Origin: Microbotryomycetes sp. JL201
Lineage: Eukaryota; Basidiomycota; Microbotryomycetes
Assembly: GCA_033819885.1 (NCBI GenBank)
Contig: JAQYUZ010000021.1
Location: 208,707-272,706 of the forward strand
Direction of reading: 5' to 3'
DNA: 64,000 bases
Numbering within the stretch: position 1 is the first letter of the stretch; each line of letters opens with the position of its first letter. This document shows positions 1 to 14,484 of this stretch, one piece after another. A program made the translations under genes and the position numbers. The notes beneath the pieces were generated by a model. That model was not told the DNA's origin. It saw nothing but the letters and a program-made list of their open reading frames with translations, and searched no databases.

Positions 1-62
1 TTGTCCGTCAGCACATGGTCGCAACAATATCAACTGGTGCAAGAGATTGCATAGCTTGCTCT

Positions 63-1284
63 CTAAATGTCTACATCCATTTGATCCTCTGAAGCTTTCT
101 TGTCCTTTTGCTTGTCCTCCTTCTTGTCCTTCTTGTCGCCTTTGCTTCCAATCTTCTTCCTGTGTCGTCTCGACTCGACCCCTTCGTTGCCTACTTGTAC
201 GTCACCGTTTCCTCCAATCTTGGCTTGTCCCCATTCTTCAGCTCCCTGAGACCTAGTCGATTCCGCCAAAGGGTCAATCGTCGCCGACGGATCGTGCAAC
301 CAGATCGACCGAGCTTGATCCGGTAACGATGATGATGATGCATTGGTCGTATGAAGTGAACTCAATCCAGTCAACGACGTCAGAAGCAATTGTAATCGTG
401 GTTGAGTTAACCCAGGTTCCTGCCAGAGACGGTCAAAGACTGATCAGTATCCAAGTCTGGCGAAACAAATTGATACGCATCATATCAAAACTGACTGCTG
501 CCAATCCACCGAGATCTTGCTCAAACTCGCTGACTAGTCTCGAACGCCACCAAGCTCCAAACCTCGCTTCATCAGACGCGGCATCTTTGGTATCTGCGCC
601 GTCTTTTGTCGAATCTTCTTCCTGCCCTTGTACATGAACGTCATCTCCTGGTACGTGTCCATTCAAGATCGGACCGCTCTCGAGCGGTCTCAAGAATGGA
701 AACACCCTCGCGCCAAGCGGCAAGTGGTGTGGGTCGACTCGTGCAGGTGACGGCGACCTTTCAGGATACGGTCTGCGGATATTGCCTTGTGGTAGCTGAT
801 TGCTGCCTTGTTGCTGTTGTGTAGCAGACGTTGATTCGGCCACTTGTTGAGCTGCAGCTCGTTTTTTGGCCCGAGCTCGGCGCCGAGAACGCGCATTCGG
901 GCCCAAGTCTTCGTCAGAGTCCGTGTCCGAGTCGGACGATGATGACGACGACGACGATGAAGACGAAGAAGAGTCGGACGATGATGCTGCAGATGATGAC
1001 GAGCCATCTTTGCTGTCATCGACGTCGTCGTCCGCCGAGAGTTTTGTCTGTGGAGCGCTGTCCTGCTTCGACTTGCCGTTGGCAGCCTTGGCAGGCGAGC
1101 AAGGTTTCAACTTTGATCCAGAATCGCTACTGCTGCTGCTGCTGCTTCCTGATGATGACTCGGTGTCGCTGTCGCTCGAGTCGGACGAAGACGAGCTGAG
1201 CTCGAGCGACACTTGACGCCGCTGCCGCTGCCGCTTGCGCTTCGGCTTGCCCGTCGCTACCGCTGCTGTTGACTGAGCAGCCAT
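63..1284 (-). CDS. RSA3-like ribosome assembly protein
   Basis: Two exons (1284-477 and 439-63) joined by a 37-nt intron encode 394 residues. The N-terminal half is low complexity: a basic stretch, then long serine/aspartate runs typical of nucleolar acidic proteins. Around residue 245 the motif FGAWWRSRLVSEFEQDLGGL resembles the core of the ribosome-assembly protein 3 (Rsa3) family, where a conserved aromatic-rich segment precedes an EFGDDL-like motif. The C-terminus is lysine-rich with an MDVDI end. Rsa3 acts in nucleolar 60S subunit biogenesis; that role is family knowledge, not something seen here. The start ATG at 1284 precedes the basic stretch. The low-complexity half is uninformative, so the family call rests on the short core motif only. 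Confidence 0.6.
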
Positions 1285-1424
1285 TTTTGTGCACTTCGAG
1301 GCGGAATGACTGTCTCAAGGGCGTCAAGGGAGGAGAAGCAACTGCCTGCCCAAAAAAAGTAACAAATTGACTAAATCACGAGTCACGCTTAGGTGATATC
1401 TGGCCAACTACAATACAGACAGAT

Positions 1425-2581
1425 CTACTGAGTCTTTTGTTTGCGCTCTTCTTGCTTGCCAATCTGGTCCAGCTTCATCCACGCTGGAAACCCTATAAAG
1501 AAAGTAGCGATTTGCTGTTTCAGAATAGAGAGAGGAAATTTGGGTAAAGGTGTTGCCCGAATGGTCAGCACCAGGGAAAAACGGTTGTGCTGAGCTGCTT
1601 GCAAACCCAGAACGAGCGCAAACTTACCCATTTGCGCCTGATTTCCGGATCATCGACATTGTACTTTTTCAAAAGCCCGGCGAGTTGCACTTGAACTTCG
1701 AGAAAGTGCAGTCCGTAAAACAAGACGACGGCCAACAGTCGGAGGCCGGTGGCGACGCTGTGTTGAGAAGGTTGCGAGTAGCCTGCGAGCGCCACCATCT
1801 TGACGACGGGCGTCTTGAGCAACGAGAGGTACTTGAGGATTGTGTGATCTGCGCTCATGAACAATACGAGGGACAAGATTGGACCGGCGAGACCACTGAG
1901 AGCTGCCAAGCGGACGACATTAGTTGTGACAGGCCCGTCGCCACCGTCTCTGTACAACTCACTCGTGCTCGTATCCAACTCAAACTTGTTGATTCGAACA
2001 GGCGACTGTACTCAGAAGCATGCATGCACATCAATCTAATGTCAGCTCGCTGATTGAGGCCGCCGCTCGTAATTCAACTAGACTGACGTAGCCGAGCGCG
2101 TTCCTAGCCGTTTGATGCATCTCTTCGAGCCTTTTCCGCGCTTCACCCGCCTTGAGAGGTGGTTGAAATTCGTACGTTTTTCTCTGCCTGTTGCCGACGG
2201 GACCGTACTGCAATGTCATGCCGCCAGCGGTCGAGATGGACGTGATAACCGGCGTTTGTTTCGCCAGCCGATGAGGCACATGAAAGTAATGCTCAAGATA
2301 GTGTCTGAGACAACCAAAGGATCGTACATATGGAAGGAAACCATGTCGTTGTCAGATTTGCGGGCCGCGTATCGTGTGAGCTTTGCTGATCGCGCTCACT
2401 GTATGCTGTCAGCATGCTCCGAGTTCATATGCTGGACAATACGCGCCGCCTCTTGCTCGCTGACGTCGCTCATCATGAGTGGCCGGAAACGGGAGCAGGT
2501 GGAGAAACCTGCGCGCCGGTGCGTGGGCACCACTTGCCGACATGCTCGAACGCTTTTGCCAAACCGGGGCGCTTCTTCCAT
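1425..2581 (-). CDS. DUF2470-domain integral membrane protein
   Basis: Four exons (2581-2400, 2304-2088, 2005-1628, 1514-1425) give a 288-residue frame with clean GT-AG introns. The motif ARIVQHMNSEHADSIQHYLE matches the start of DUF2470, a split-barrel-like domain also found at the C-terminus of HugZ-type heme-binding proteins. A basic linker follows, then about three hydrophobic segments (one contains GLAGPILSLVLFMSADH, another LRLLAVVLFYGLHFLEV) and a KQEERKQKTQ tail. The combination of an N-terminal DUF2470 domain with a membrane C-terminus occurs in uncharacterised fungal proteins. The start could also be one of the two ATGs at 2476/2473, directly before SDVSEQ. No function is assigned. 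It lies in tandem with the Zn2Cys6 gene, about 90 bp downstream of it. Confidence 0.72.
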
Positions 2582-2672
2582 GCGCAACACTCTACAACAC
2601 TCTCAAAGCGAAAACAACCGAAACAAGTCCAGCACAATCAACACAACACCCGTCGTCTGCCTCTCATGCTGA

Positions 2673-5600
2673 TTAAAACCCAAAATCATCAAATACATTG
2701 TGGTGGCCACCCCCAAAAGACGACGCCGCTCCATCGTATCCAGGCATCCCAAACAACCCTTCTGCACCTCCGGCAGCATCGAAGAAGCTTGGACTGACGC
2801 CACTCAACAAGGCAGAGAACGGGTCATCCGGCAATTGTTGACTTTGGTGACGAGGGGGCGACCGTTCAGGTGAAGCTTGGAATGACGAAGCGAGCGAAAA
2901 GTCACTCAGCGGCGCTGTCATCATGGCAGACGCGCCCGTCGTGTTTGAATGATGCTGTTGTCCTTGTTGATGAGGATCGCCAGTCGTTGACGTTGACGTC
3001 GTGTTCGCCGACAAGACTGGAGGACCGCCAGAACGCGATTGCAACACGTCAGGCAAGACGCCGAGCGGCCTCGAGGGTGCAGACGCGGCACCGGCACGAG
3101 GACTACCAGGCGCAGAAATGACACTGCGTCGTCCACTGATACCGGCGTCCCTGATCCGTCGCAAGAACGCAGCTTGCTTGACGGCAGGATGGAACGGACT
3201 GGGCGCGATAGCATCCAAAAAGTCGGCACCGAGTTGCAAAAGCCGACACAACTTGTCACTGGGCGACATGGGCGACAAAGGTGTGGGAACTTTGCTCGGC
3301 GAAAGCAGCTCGAGGTCAGTGCCGAGCAAACCTTCGTTCGCAATCTTTGCCAAAAAGATGAGCGGATACGAAAACACCTATCGCGCGACAAGCTCGCGTC
3401 AGCACAGCATTTACACACTTGTCCGACAGTCACACTCACGACACAAGAGATCGAATCTGTCGACCAGCGCAAGCGATCGACGCGCGTCGGGTCCGCCGTC
3501 AACGTCGGACCGACGTGGTCCCAGCTCGTCACGATGCCGCGTTCCCGATCGAAAACTTTGCCCTCAAGAGAAATGGCCAGCAAAATGCTCTCCGCCGCTT
3601 GAATTGCCATTGAGATTGACAGCCTCTCATCGTCCGACAAAGTCAGAGGCGCCAGACCTTGCGCAAGCATGTCTTTCTTTTGTGTTTTCCATCGCGTGAA
3701 TGCGAAACCATTGATAACGACACGTATGAATGCCGCGTAAGGGTGCGTCGTTGTCCATGCGAGCGGATCCGAGTCACGTTCCGCCGCTAGCACGGGCAGC
3801 CAAAAGTGAGACCACTCTTGCATTTCGAGATCGAATCTTTGCAAGTCTTCCCTATCGATCAGATCATTGTCTTGCTTTCTCGACAACACGCTCGCCGCGA
3901 CAGCCGCCAGCTCGACACTAGCCGCCAGACGCACGTCTTCGGGTTGCTTCTTGAGCTTGGCAAACAGCCTCGTCGTTTTGAGCGCCTCGTGCGGTACAAA
4001 ATTCGACGGCTTGCCAGACTGTAGCGCGCCGTGAGACTCGTGAAAGATGCACGCAAAGTACAATCGTTGCTCGGCGACAATCTGATCCGGGATCGGCGCG
4101 ACGTGCTGGTTGGCAAATGCTCGAGCAAATGCCGTCACGGCCGAAGGCAGCCCAATGAATGCCGACACGCGCGACGTGAGCAGACGCAAGATCCAAGACG
4201 CGCGAACGTTCATTTTTGACAAATGTTCGATCGTCGACACGTCTTGCAAGCCGCGGGCATTGAACATGGTCATCTGCACAGGCTTGTAAAGCAGCAACAA
4301 GTGGATGGCGCGCACAAAGTCGGGTGAGAGCGAATCAGGTTGGGGGCACAGGATTTGCGGCGCCAGAATGGCGTCGACAACGGACGAAATGATCCGGTAC
4401 AGGTTGACGTTTTCGGGCGTACGCGGTCGGTAATAGACCGTCAAGAGGAGCACAACGTGAAACAAAAGAGGCGAACGCTCGCGAACCTGAAGTGCGCGAT
4501 TGTCCAGGGTTGAAGACAGCATCATGGTCCACGGCTGGAGATTTTTGAAGTAGCTACGTCGAAGAAACACGCCCTTGTCAGTGGCGCGTTCTGTGAGTCC
4601 ATGGATCAACTAACATTTCAAATTCTGCTTCGCATTCTTGCTGCGTCATGAGCATCCGTCCGAGCACGTCTGGCCTGAGCGCGTCCCAATTATCGCGAGG
4701 TGCGGCCAAGTCGACGAGACCTTCAATAGCCATGGCTTCGCCTGCGGCCTCTACAGGATTGTGCTTGCTTGGCTTGTGCTGGTGCAGCTCGTACTGCGAG
4801 CTGTTCATGGATGGAGAGTGGCCAGAGTTTGTTTGACCAGAGTGTGAGCGTGATCCACTATTTTGTTGGTGGTGGTGGCTGCCGCTGCCATGTTGAGCAT
4901 GTCCATTACTGCCTGATGCTCCTGGAAAGACGATTTGTGCGCGCGCAAGCGTTGCCTCGATCGACTGCAGCTTTTCCGTCATGAGCTTGAGTCTAGGAAA
5001 ATGGTGAGCGCGAGATGAACGAGTCAGCGACGGAGAAACTTCTTGGGCAGAACAGCGCGAGCGGACTGCAACTGGAGGACTGACTGGTCCGCGACTTCTA
5101 GGTTTGGAGATGTCGCTGACGGTGATGGACTGGCCAAGGTAGGCGACGAGGTGGCGGCAGTGTTTGCTTTCTTGTCGAGATTGGTTTTAGACGCAGCCTT
5201 GCCTGCTGCCGAGGGAAAGATACATTCGATGCCCCATCTGCGCGCGCGCGCAAGTCGTGTCAGTTGAGCATGGGGCGGCCCGTGCGCGGCTGAATGTGGG
5301 GCCGAGCGGAACACAAACGGGCGAGCGCGTGCAAGCTCACAGTTTGCAGCGATGACAGGGGCAGACTGAAGGACCATCACAGCGTCTGTACGGAGTCGTG
5401 TCGCAACGCAGAAAGACGACAGACAAGGGTTAGCGCGTTTCGGCGGAAGCCAGTTTGCGGCGGCGTGCGACTGACTGCTTGACCTTGTGGCATGCTTCGC
5501 AGCTGGGATGCAGGCAGACGGAACACATTACGTGTGATCAGTTTGGGGCGACAAGCGATGCAGCAGATGGGCGGATAGGCTCACGCGGCGCGGGACCTTG

Positions 5601-5673
5601 CGAGGCGGTTGGCCTTGCCTGGCGGTTTGCTGTCGGTCACGCTCGCCCTGCCCGTCGAGCTCGATGGCGCCAT
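2673..5673 (-). CDS. Zn2Cys6 fungal-type transcription factor
   Basis: The start ATG at 5673 gives a short N-terminus. Exons at 5585-5673, 5476-5502 and 5341-5385, plus the next one, splice (all phase 2) into a complete binuclear zinc cluster, CEACHKVKQRC, then C-P-CHRC, then WGIECIF. This is the C-x2-C-x6-C-x7-C-x2-C-x6-C pattern. A Ser/Ala-rich linker, a short helical region (KLMTEKLQSIEATLARAQ) and a His/Gly-rich stretch follow. Next comes a roughly 380-residue helical region that looks like the fungal-specific transcription factor middle homology domain. The C-terminus is Pro/Ser/Gly-rich and ends in an acidic-aromatic VFDDFGF. Zinc-cluster factors bind DNA as pathway regulators; the target is unknown. 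The gene is divergent from GMP synthase across 169 bp. Confidence 0.88.
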
Positions 5674-5842
5674 TCTTGCGTCTGACGGGCGAGCGAGCAG
5701 ACCGCGCACGTGAGGCGTGGTCGCCTTGCCGATCGGCTCGAAAGCCTAAAAGATGCGGCCAAAGTTTTTACAAAAAAGACGCGCGCGGCGCATCACGCAG
5801 CTCGGCGCTTTGTCTCCTTCCCTCTTGCGCACACACAGCAGA
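5674..5842. promoter_or_regulatory. divergent promoter, Zn2Cys6 factor / GUA1
   Basis: This is the 169-bp spacer between the two start codons. It contains a poly-A/T stretch near 5760-5775 and a CT-rich tract just upstream of the GUA1 start. Shared regulation is inferred from spacing alone; I see no specific operator. Confidence 0.5.
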
Positions 5843-8143
5843 ATGTCGGCTATCGCACCACCCGCGCAGCAAGAGGTGCCACCGGCACAGCTCGCGCATT
5901 CCATCACAGGTGTGCTCGAGCTGCAGCAGCGCCAGCGACTGACAGCTAACTCCGAGCTCCCGTCCTTGTTCGCTGCAGAGGCATTCGACTCGATCTTGAT
6001 CCTCGACTTTGGCTCGCAGTACTCGCACTTGATCACGCGCAGATGCCGCGAATTCAACGTGTACTGCGAGATGCTCCCATGCACGCAAAAGATGAAAGAC
6101 TTGAAGTGGAAACCAAAAGGTGTGCTCGCTAGCTCACACCATTCCATACAATCACTGTGCTGACACACAGGCCACCTCGAAGGCATCATCCTCTCTGGCT
6201 CACCCTACTCTGTCTACGACAAAGACGCGCCCAGGGTTGACCCAGCCGTCTTCACGTACGGCGTTCCCGTTCTCGGCATCTGCTACGGCTTGCAGGTCAG
6301 TTGCAAATTCGATCTGGTGCTTGGTATTAGACTTTGATTGCTCACCTCAATCGCTGACGCACAGGAAATCGGCAACTACCATGGCGCGAGAGTCGAGGCG
6401 TCCGACCACCGAGAGTACGGCGAGGCTATCATCAAGATCCTCAAGCAACCCGCAGGAAGCGCACCGCACATGGACAAACTCTTCGAAGGCATCGAGAGCA
6501 ACAGCGTCGTGCGTCTCGCCTGCCTTCCAACCGTCTTCTCGCAACTGATCACGTGACCTTCCGCAAATTACTTCCAGGTTTGGATGTCGCACTCTGACCG
6601 CTTGCACTCTCTGCCCGACAACTTTTCAATCATTGCGACAACAGAAAGCGCACCCTTCTGTGCTTTGGCACACAACGAAAAGCCAATTTACGGCATTCAA
6701 TTCCACCCAGAAGTCACCCACTCAAAGTATGGCAAGCAAGTACTCGAGCGCTTCATCGTTGGCATTTGCGAGTGCAAGCGCGAATGGACCATGGTCAGCC
6801 CTCTCTTGTGCGCTTGCTGCACAAAAGCTGCCATCTGAAAGACTCGTCTGCTTGCCAACAGGAAAACTTTATCGACAAAGAAATACAACGCATCAGGGAT
6901 CTCGTAGGTCCCAAAGGTCAAGTCATTGGGGCCGTGTCGGGCGGCGTCGATTCATCCGTTGCCGCAAAGCTCATGCACGAAGCCATCGGCGACCGGTATG
7001 CCAGGCTTTAGATTCAACAGCTCGTAGAGTATTCTGCTAAGGAATTTGCCCGATTGTTGACAGGTTTCATGCCATCATGGTCGACAATGGCGTTTTGCGA
7101 ATGGATGAAGCCAAGCAGGTGCACAAGATGTTGTGCGAGGATCTTGGCGTCAACTTGACTGTCGTAGATGCGTCGGATCTGTTCCTTGGCAAGCTCAAGG
7201 GCGTGCTCGATCCGGAGCAGAAGCGAAAAATCATCGGCAACACGTTTATCGAAGTGTTCGAGGCCAAGGCAGCAGAGTTGGACCAAAAGTACAAGGAAGA
7301 AGGTGGCGAGAGAGGCGAGATCGAGTGGTTGTTGCAGGGCACGCTGTACCCGGATGTGATCGAGTCCATCAGCTTCAAAGGGCCGAGCGCGACGATCAAG
7401 ACACACCACAATGTCGGCGGTTTGTTGGAAGACATGAAGTTGAAGCTTATCGAGCCGCTGCGCGAGCTGTTCAAGGGTCAGTCATTGGAGCCATTCCCTC
7501 GTCTTCAGACGAATAATGTCCTGAATACATTGGTATCATGACTCGATGCAGACGAGGTCCGGGCCCTAGGTCGATTGCTCAACATTCCGGCCCATCTCGT
7601 CGGCCGACATCCCTTCCCTGGTCCTGGTCTCGCCATCCGCATCCTCGGCGAAGTCAACGCAGCCCAAGTCAAAATCTTACAGCACGCAGACAAGATCTAT
7701 ATCGAAGAGATCCGAGCCGCTGGCCTGTACGATGATATCGCTCAGGCATTTGCGGCTCTGCTGCCCGTCAAGGCCGTTGGTGTTCAAGGAGACAGGCGCA
7801 CATATGAGCAGGTAAGAGGGTTAGACCGCACACATACGCGCGCGTGTTCGCTCGAGTGTTCGCAGAAGGTGCCAATCAATACTGACTCGGAACGAACCGC
7901 TCATTCAGGTCATCGTCTTGCGAGCTGTGCAGTCTGAAGATTTCATGACGGCCGATTGGTACCCGTTCCCACCAGAAGTGTTGAGGCGCATCTCGTCTCG
8001 TATCACGAACGAAGTTGACGGTGTCGTGAGTGATCCATTTGTATCGCTCGTTGGCGGCAAAACTGATCAATCCGTGCCTCGTTCAGAACCGCGTTACGTA
8101 CGACATCTCGTCAAAGCCGCCCGGAACGGTCGAGTGGCTTTGA
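5843..8143 (+). CDS. GUA1: GMP synthase (glutamine-hydrolysing)
   Basis: Nine exons (5843-6119, 6171-6295, 6365-6508, 6578-6793, 6862-6995, 7064-7476, 7552-7811, 7909-8025, 8087-8143) encode 580 residues. It converts XMP to GMP using ATP and glutamine, the last step of de novo GMP synthesis in the cytosol. The N-terminal class I glutamine amidotransferase has [12 protein letters not shown], the nucleophile elbow GICYGLQ (Cys) and a His in [11 protein letters not shown]. The ATP pyrophosphatase P-loop is [11 protein letters not shown]. The C-terminal dimerisation domain carries [17 protein letters not shown] and ends in the characteristic [10 protein letters not shown]. All splice joins restore the conserved frame. 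Several introns show CTGAC 5-10 nt before the acceptor. Confidence 0.97.
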
Positions 8144-8454
8144 GAACGGAGAGCACAGTCGAAGGGTTGTAGACGCGTATACGCATGACTCCATAGATTG
8201 CATTGTATTTGTCCATCGGCAGCCAAGGTCACGTGCCAGGAATGATCTGACAAGTGTACGCATTCATGCAGCTTAATGAATCACAATGTAATATCTTGCG
8301 CATACAGCCCCACCCAGCTCGCGTGTTGCATTGGAAAAACAATCTACAGCTCCTGCGCACGCGCAGCTGACTTTCCCAAACGCGCATCCATTCTCTACCC
8401 ATACGAAGGCCCAACGAGCGCGCGCCTTTTGTCTTGCAACAGGAGAGAGGGAAC

Positions 8455-11400
8455 ATGGCTCCTCTGGCCATGCCGTTGGGCGAACACCCTGATGGTGACC
8501 CGTTCGCTGAGCAGGACCGCGCCGCGTTCGCCAACAGCGCTCTCGGTCGAATGGAACAACGCTGGGCACGCGTCGAACAAGAACAAGCCGATAAGTCGTC
8601 GTCAGCTTCAACGGCAACGCGTGGAGGGGGGACAGGTACGGCGGCGGAGGGGACGAGACGCGCGTCGAGTCGGGTTGCCACAAAAGACGTGTCAAACAAA
8701 GCACAGCAGCGCGCACCTGTCGTCACTGTCCCAAGCATCAACGCGCCATCGAGTCAGGCTGACGATGTTGACGACAAGATGGATCAGGACAAGCGCGACG
8801 AGCCAGACTCCAAGGTCGAGCACGAACAGGACGAAGAAGACATTGCTGATACCGGAGACGAGGACGAAGACGAGGATGAAGAGGAAAACGAAGCAGACAA
8901 GAGCTCTGTGCACGACTCGGAAGACGAACGTCAGGTTGCGGCTCAGATGAGAGGCGAAAAAGATTCAGAGGGCGTGGTCGGTACCACCGAGAACGAGGAC
9001 GACGAGGCCGGGCAAGACGACGAGGATGACGAAGAAGACGACAACTCGGAAGACGGCGACGACGACGAAGGGGTGGACGAGCGCGAAGGTGACAACGATC
9101 AAGACGGAGACGTGAGCATGGTCGATGCGTCCGTAAATCCAACAAGAGAGTCTTCGCCAACCCGTGCAGTAGTCAACTTTGCTTCGAGTCATCGACAGCG
9201 CTTGTCTCGTGCGGACAGCTTGACATCGCTCACGAGCATAGACTCGCCTCGTCAATCGTCGCAGCCGCCACCAAACGGAACCGATGCCACAGCGTCCAGA
9301 ACGAAGACTGCAACCGAAAGCGCCAATGGCAGCGTTGATGCAGATACCTCACAGCCCAAGCAAGCGACAACACGGCGCAAATCTCAAGCGACAGTTGCAC
9401 CACCGGCCAAACCAAAACCGACATTTGCAAAGCAGCAAGGAACAGTCAGAATTGAGATTACGCTGCCACAACCTGGTTCGACTACGGACGTGCCCAGGTT
9501 CAGCATTGTCGAAAAAGCACGGGATGCGGGATTCATACCAGAAGAAGAAGAGCTGGCTGAGGGAAAGAGCGAAAACGATGATAGCGAAGGCAGCGAGGGC
9601 GAAGGTGACAAGGAGGGTCGAACAAAAGCAGGCCCCGAAGAGGAACATAAAGAAGGCCAGGCAGACATTGAGCCGCCGCCGCCCGTGCGTATCAGATTCG
9701 ATTGTCTCATGGGTTCTCGGTTGCTCACCTTCATTCGACGTGAACGCAGAAGAAGCGCAAACGCGGCAAAAATGCAATCCTAGGGCGATGGGGAGGGTAT
9801 GATGTCGACGATCCTTTCGTGGACGATTCCGAGCTCAACCTTTACGAGGTACGTTTCAGAACAATTGTGAATCTCGACTGGTCGCCTTACCCGCAAACCC
9901 TCGCAGCCAAAGTATTATGTGCCACCGAAACGTAAAGGCTTTTTCGTGTGTACTGGAGAAGTTGAAGTTGAGCGCAAGTCAGGTCGACGGGGTCGCGTGC
10001 CAGGATCGAAGAACAAGCCAAAGGTGAGATGACTCGAGGCAATTTTTCGATGCTCGTAGCTGACCCGCGACTATCATTCAGATTGAAGGCGCTGCAGGTA
10101 AGACTCTTCTGAACAGGAACACAATGACAGCCGACCTGACCTTGGATATGGACAGAACCCAAGCCAACAGCCTCCACAAGCACCGCAAATGCGCAAACAC
10201 CAGGCGGGGACACTAAACCTGCCGTGCCATCGTTTATGGGCTCGCCTGGACCCCCCAAGAAGAGAGAGGTTGGTTCACGTTGAATGCGCAAAAGGCGAGG
10301 TGCTGAGACTTGCTGAGCGCACCAGGGCTTTTCTCCGGAACTGCAAAAGCAGCTCGATATGCTCAAGGCCGAGGTTGCGAAAGGTCAGCGACTTTGCCTG
10401 TTAATAAGTCTCCAGTGCGGTCGAGCTTTCGGCTGACAACGGACTTGGTCTGCGATCTTGAAGAGAGCTTCGAAGTCAAGAGCAAATTTCCGCCGCGTCT
10501 CAAGCCGATCCTCGTCGACGTGGCCATGCTCGCTGTCGAGCTCGGAGAGTTTGACGACGATTTTCTGGCCGTCTTGCCCAAGATTTTCCCTTACAACTTG
10601 TTCACGATGAAGAAGCTCGTCAAGCGCGAAATCTTTCCACAGCGCGTAGAGCGGCTCAAAGCCGAGATTGAGAGCCAGATGAAGGTGTTGAAGCAAGGCG
10701 TCGAAGAGAACTATCCTCAGCAAAAAGCAGAGTTCCAAGCGGCTCTTGCAAAGTGGCAAGTCGACAACGCAGAATACCAAGAGGAAAAGGCCAAAAAGGG
10801 AGGTGGCACATGGATCGCTCCGGACGCGAATGGTGTGGCGAGTACGAGGGCAACGCCAGAACCTGCACCGATTGCCCCGATAGCGGCAGTCACCGGCACT
10901 CCTGTCGACTCCGGTACCGGCGCCAACGAGCGCACGTCCACGCCACAACTCGTTCACGAAGACCCCGACGCTCGTAAGTTCTTCAAATCGCTGCCGGTCC
11001 GAGGAGTGAACGTGACCGCTCATGCGGTTGTTTCTGCAGCCGTCAAACCAAAATGGAAATTCCGCTTCACCGAGCCTATGCGTATGGCTTTGCTGCGCAT
11101 CGTCGACGCCGACGAAGAAATTTCAAACTTGATCATCGAGAAGCAGTATGTCCGGAGTTCAAGAAGCATTGCTGTGCTTCATCTGAATTTTGCCGCGCAG
11201 AAATCTTGAGAAGGCGGTTGAAAAGGGCGAACGTCAGCATTCGACCATGGTCCAGCGGAGAGAATTGTATACACGGGTACGTTCATCGCTGAGCAGAAGG
11301 CGAAAGATGGCAACGGTGACGTCGTGTCTTGCGCAGGTTGCAGATCTTTGGCCCCAGGGTGAGATTGCGACGAATCAGCTGTCCCGTGAAAGTGAGCGTG

Positions 11401-11504
11401 ACAAGTCTACGCGCTCGTCCGACGTTTTGGCTGACAAGGACTCGTATTTCGTAGTGAGCGCGTTCAAGACCAAGCTGAAGCGCAAGGAAGGCCACGAGGT
11501 TTAG
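8455..11504 (+). CDS. HPC2: HPC2/ubinuclein family HIR-complex subunit
   Basis: Translation starts at ATG 8455 (MAPLAMPLGEHP). A long N-terminal disordered region has strongly acidic Asp/Glu blocks and a Ser/Thr-rich stretch. After a GT-AG intron (9689-9752) comes the Hpc2-related domain, KKRKRGKNAILGRWGGYDVD followed by DPFVDDSELNLYE and KRKGFFVCTGEVEVE. A short phosphorylatable linker leads into a helical middle domain containing SKFPPRLKPILVDVAMLA and KIFPYNLFTMKKLVKREIFP, as in ubinuclein. About eight introns are present, all with GT donors. Hpc2/ubinuclein is the HIR histone H3-H4 chaperone subunit, and its HRD contacts H3. The nuclear role is family knowledge. SIN3, another chromatin regulator, lies 23 kb downstream with no obvious linkage. 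Confidence 0.9.
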
Positions 11505-11779
11505 CGTTTGCTTTCAGATCTCGCTCGAGCTGCTTTCAACCCATCCGCTTTGAATTGCTTTTTTCTGTAATGCACAGTGTTGTCGCAATGATATGAATTG
11601 GTTTCAGTAAACTCCTGTTTATTTGCGGCACGTGACTTTCCGAACGCAAGCCGTCGGGGCCTTGGCGGGCGACTGTGACGATTGGGTCAAGAACGTTGCG
11701 ACCCGAGCTCGTGATTCAAAGGAAGATTGGTTGGCTGTTTGTGTCTGCCACTGTACACGGGCCACATTAAGCGCGCGAG
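11505..11779. other. intergenic, HPC2 to MNS1
   Basis: This 275-bp spacer lies between two tandem plus-strand genes. It holds the 3' region of HPC2 and the promoter of the mannosidase. I see no further gene or repeat. Confidence 0.5.
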
Positions 11780-14383
<2,604 letters not shown>

Positions 14384-14484
14384 ACATGGCCTCCATTCAC
14401 GAAGAAAAAGCTCGCTTGAAGCGTGCCCATTGCATTGCATGTCCCCTTCACACCTGGTTTTGACAATGCCATGACTTGATCCCA

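Noticed and set aside
866-1216. Long plus-strand Asp/Glu/Leu-rich frame
   Set aside because: It is the antisense shadow of the Ser/Asp repeats of the RSA3-like gene.
8692-9777. Several minus-strand frames with hydrophobic Val/Phe/Leu runs opposite HPC2
   Set aside because: They mirror the acidic GAC/GAG codon runs of HPC2 and show no family match.
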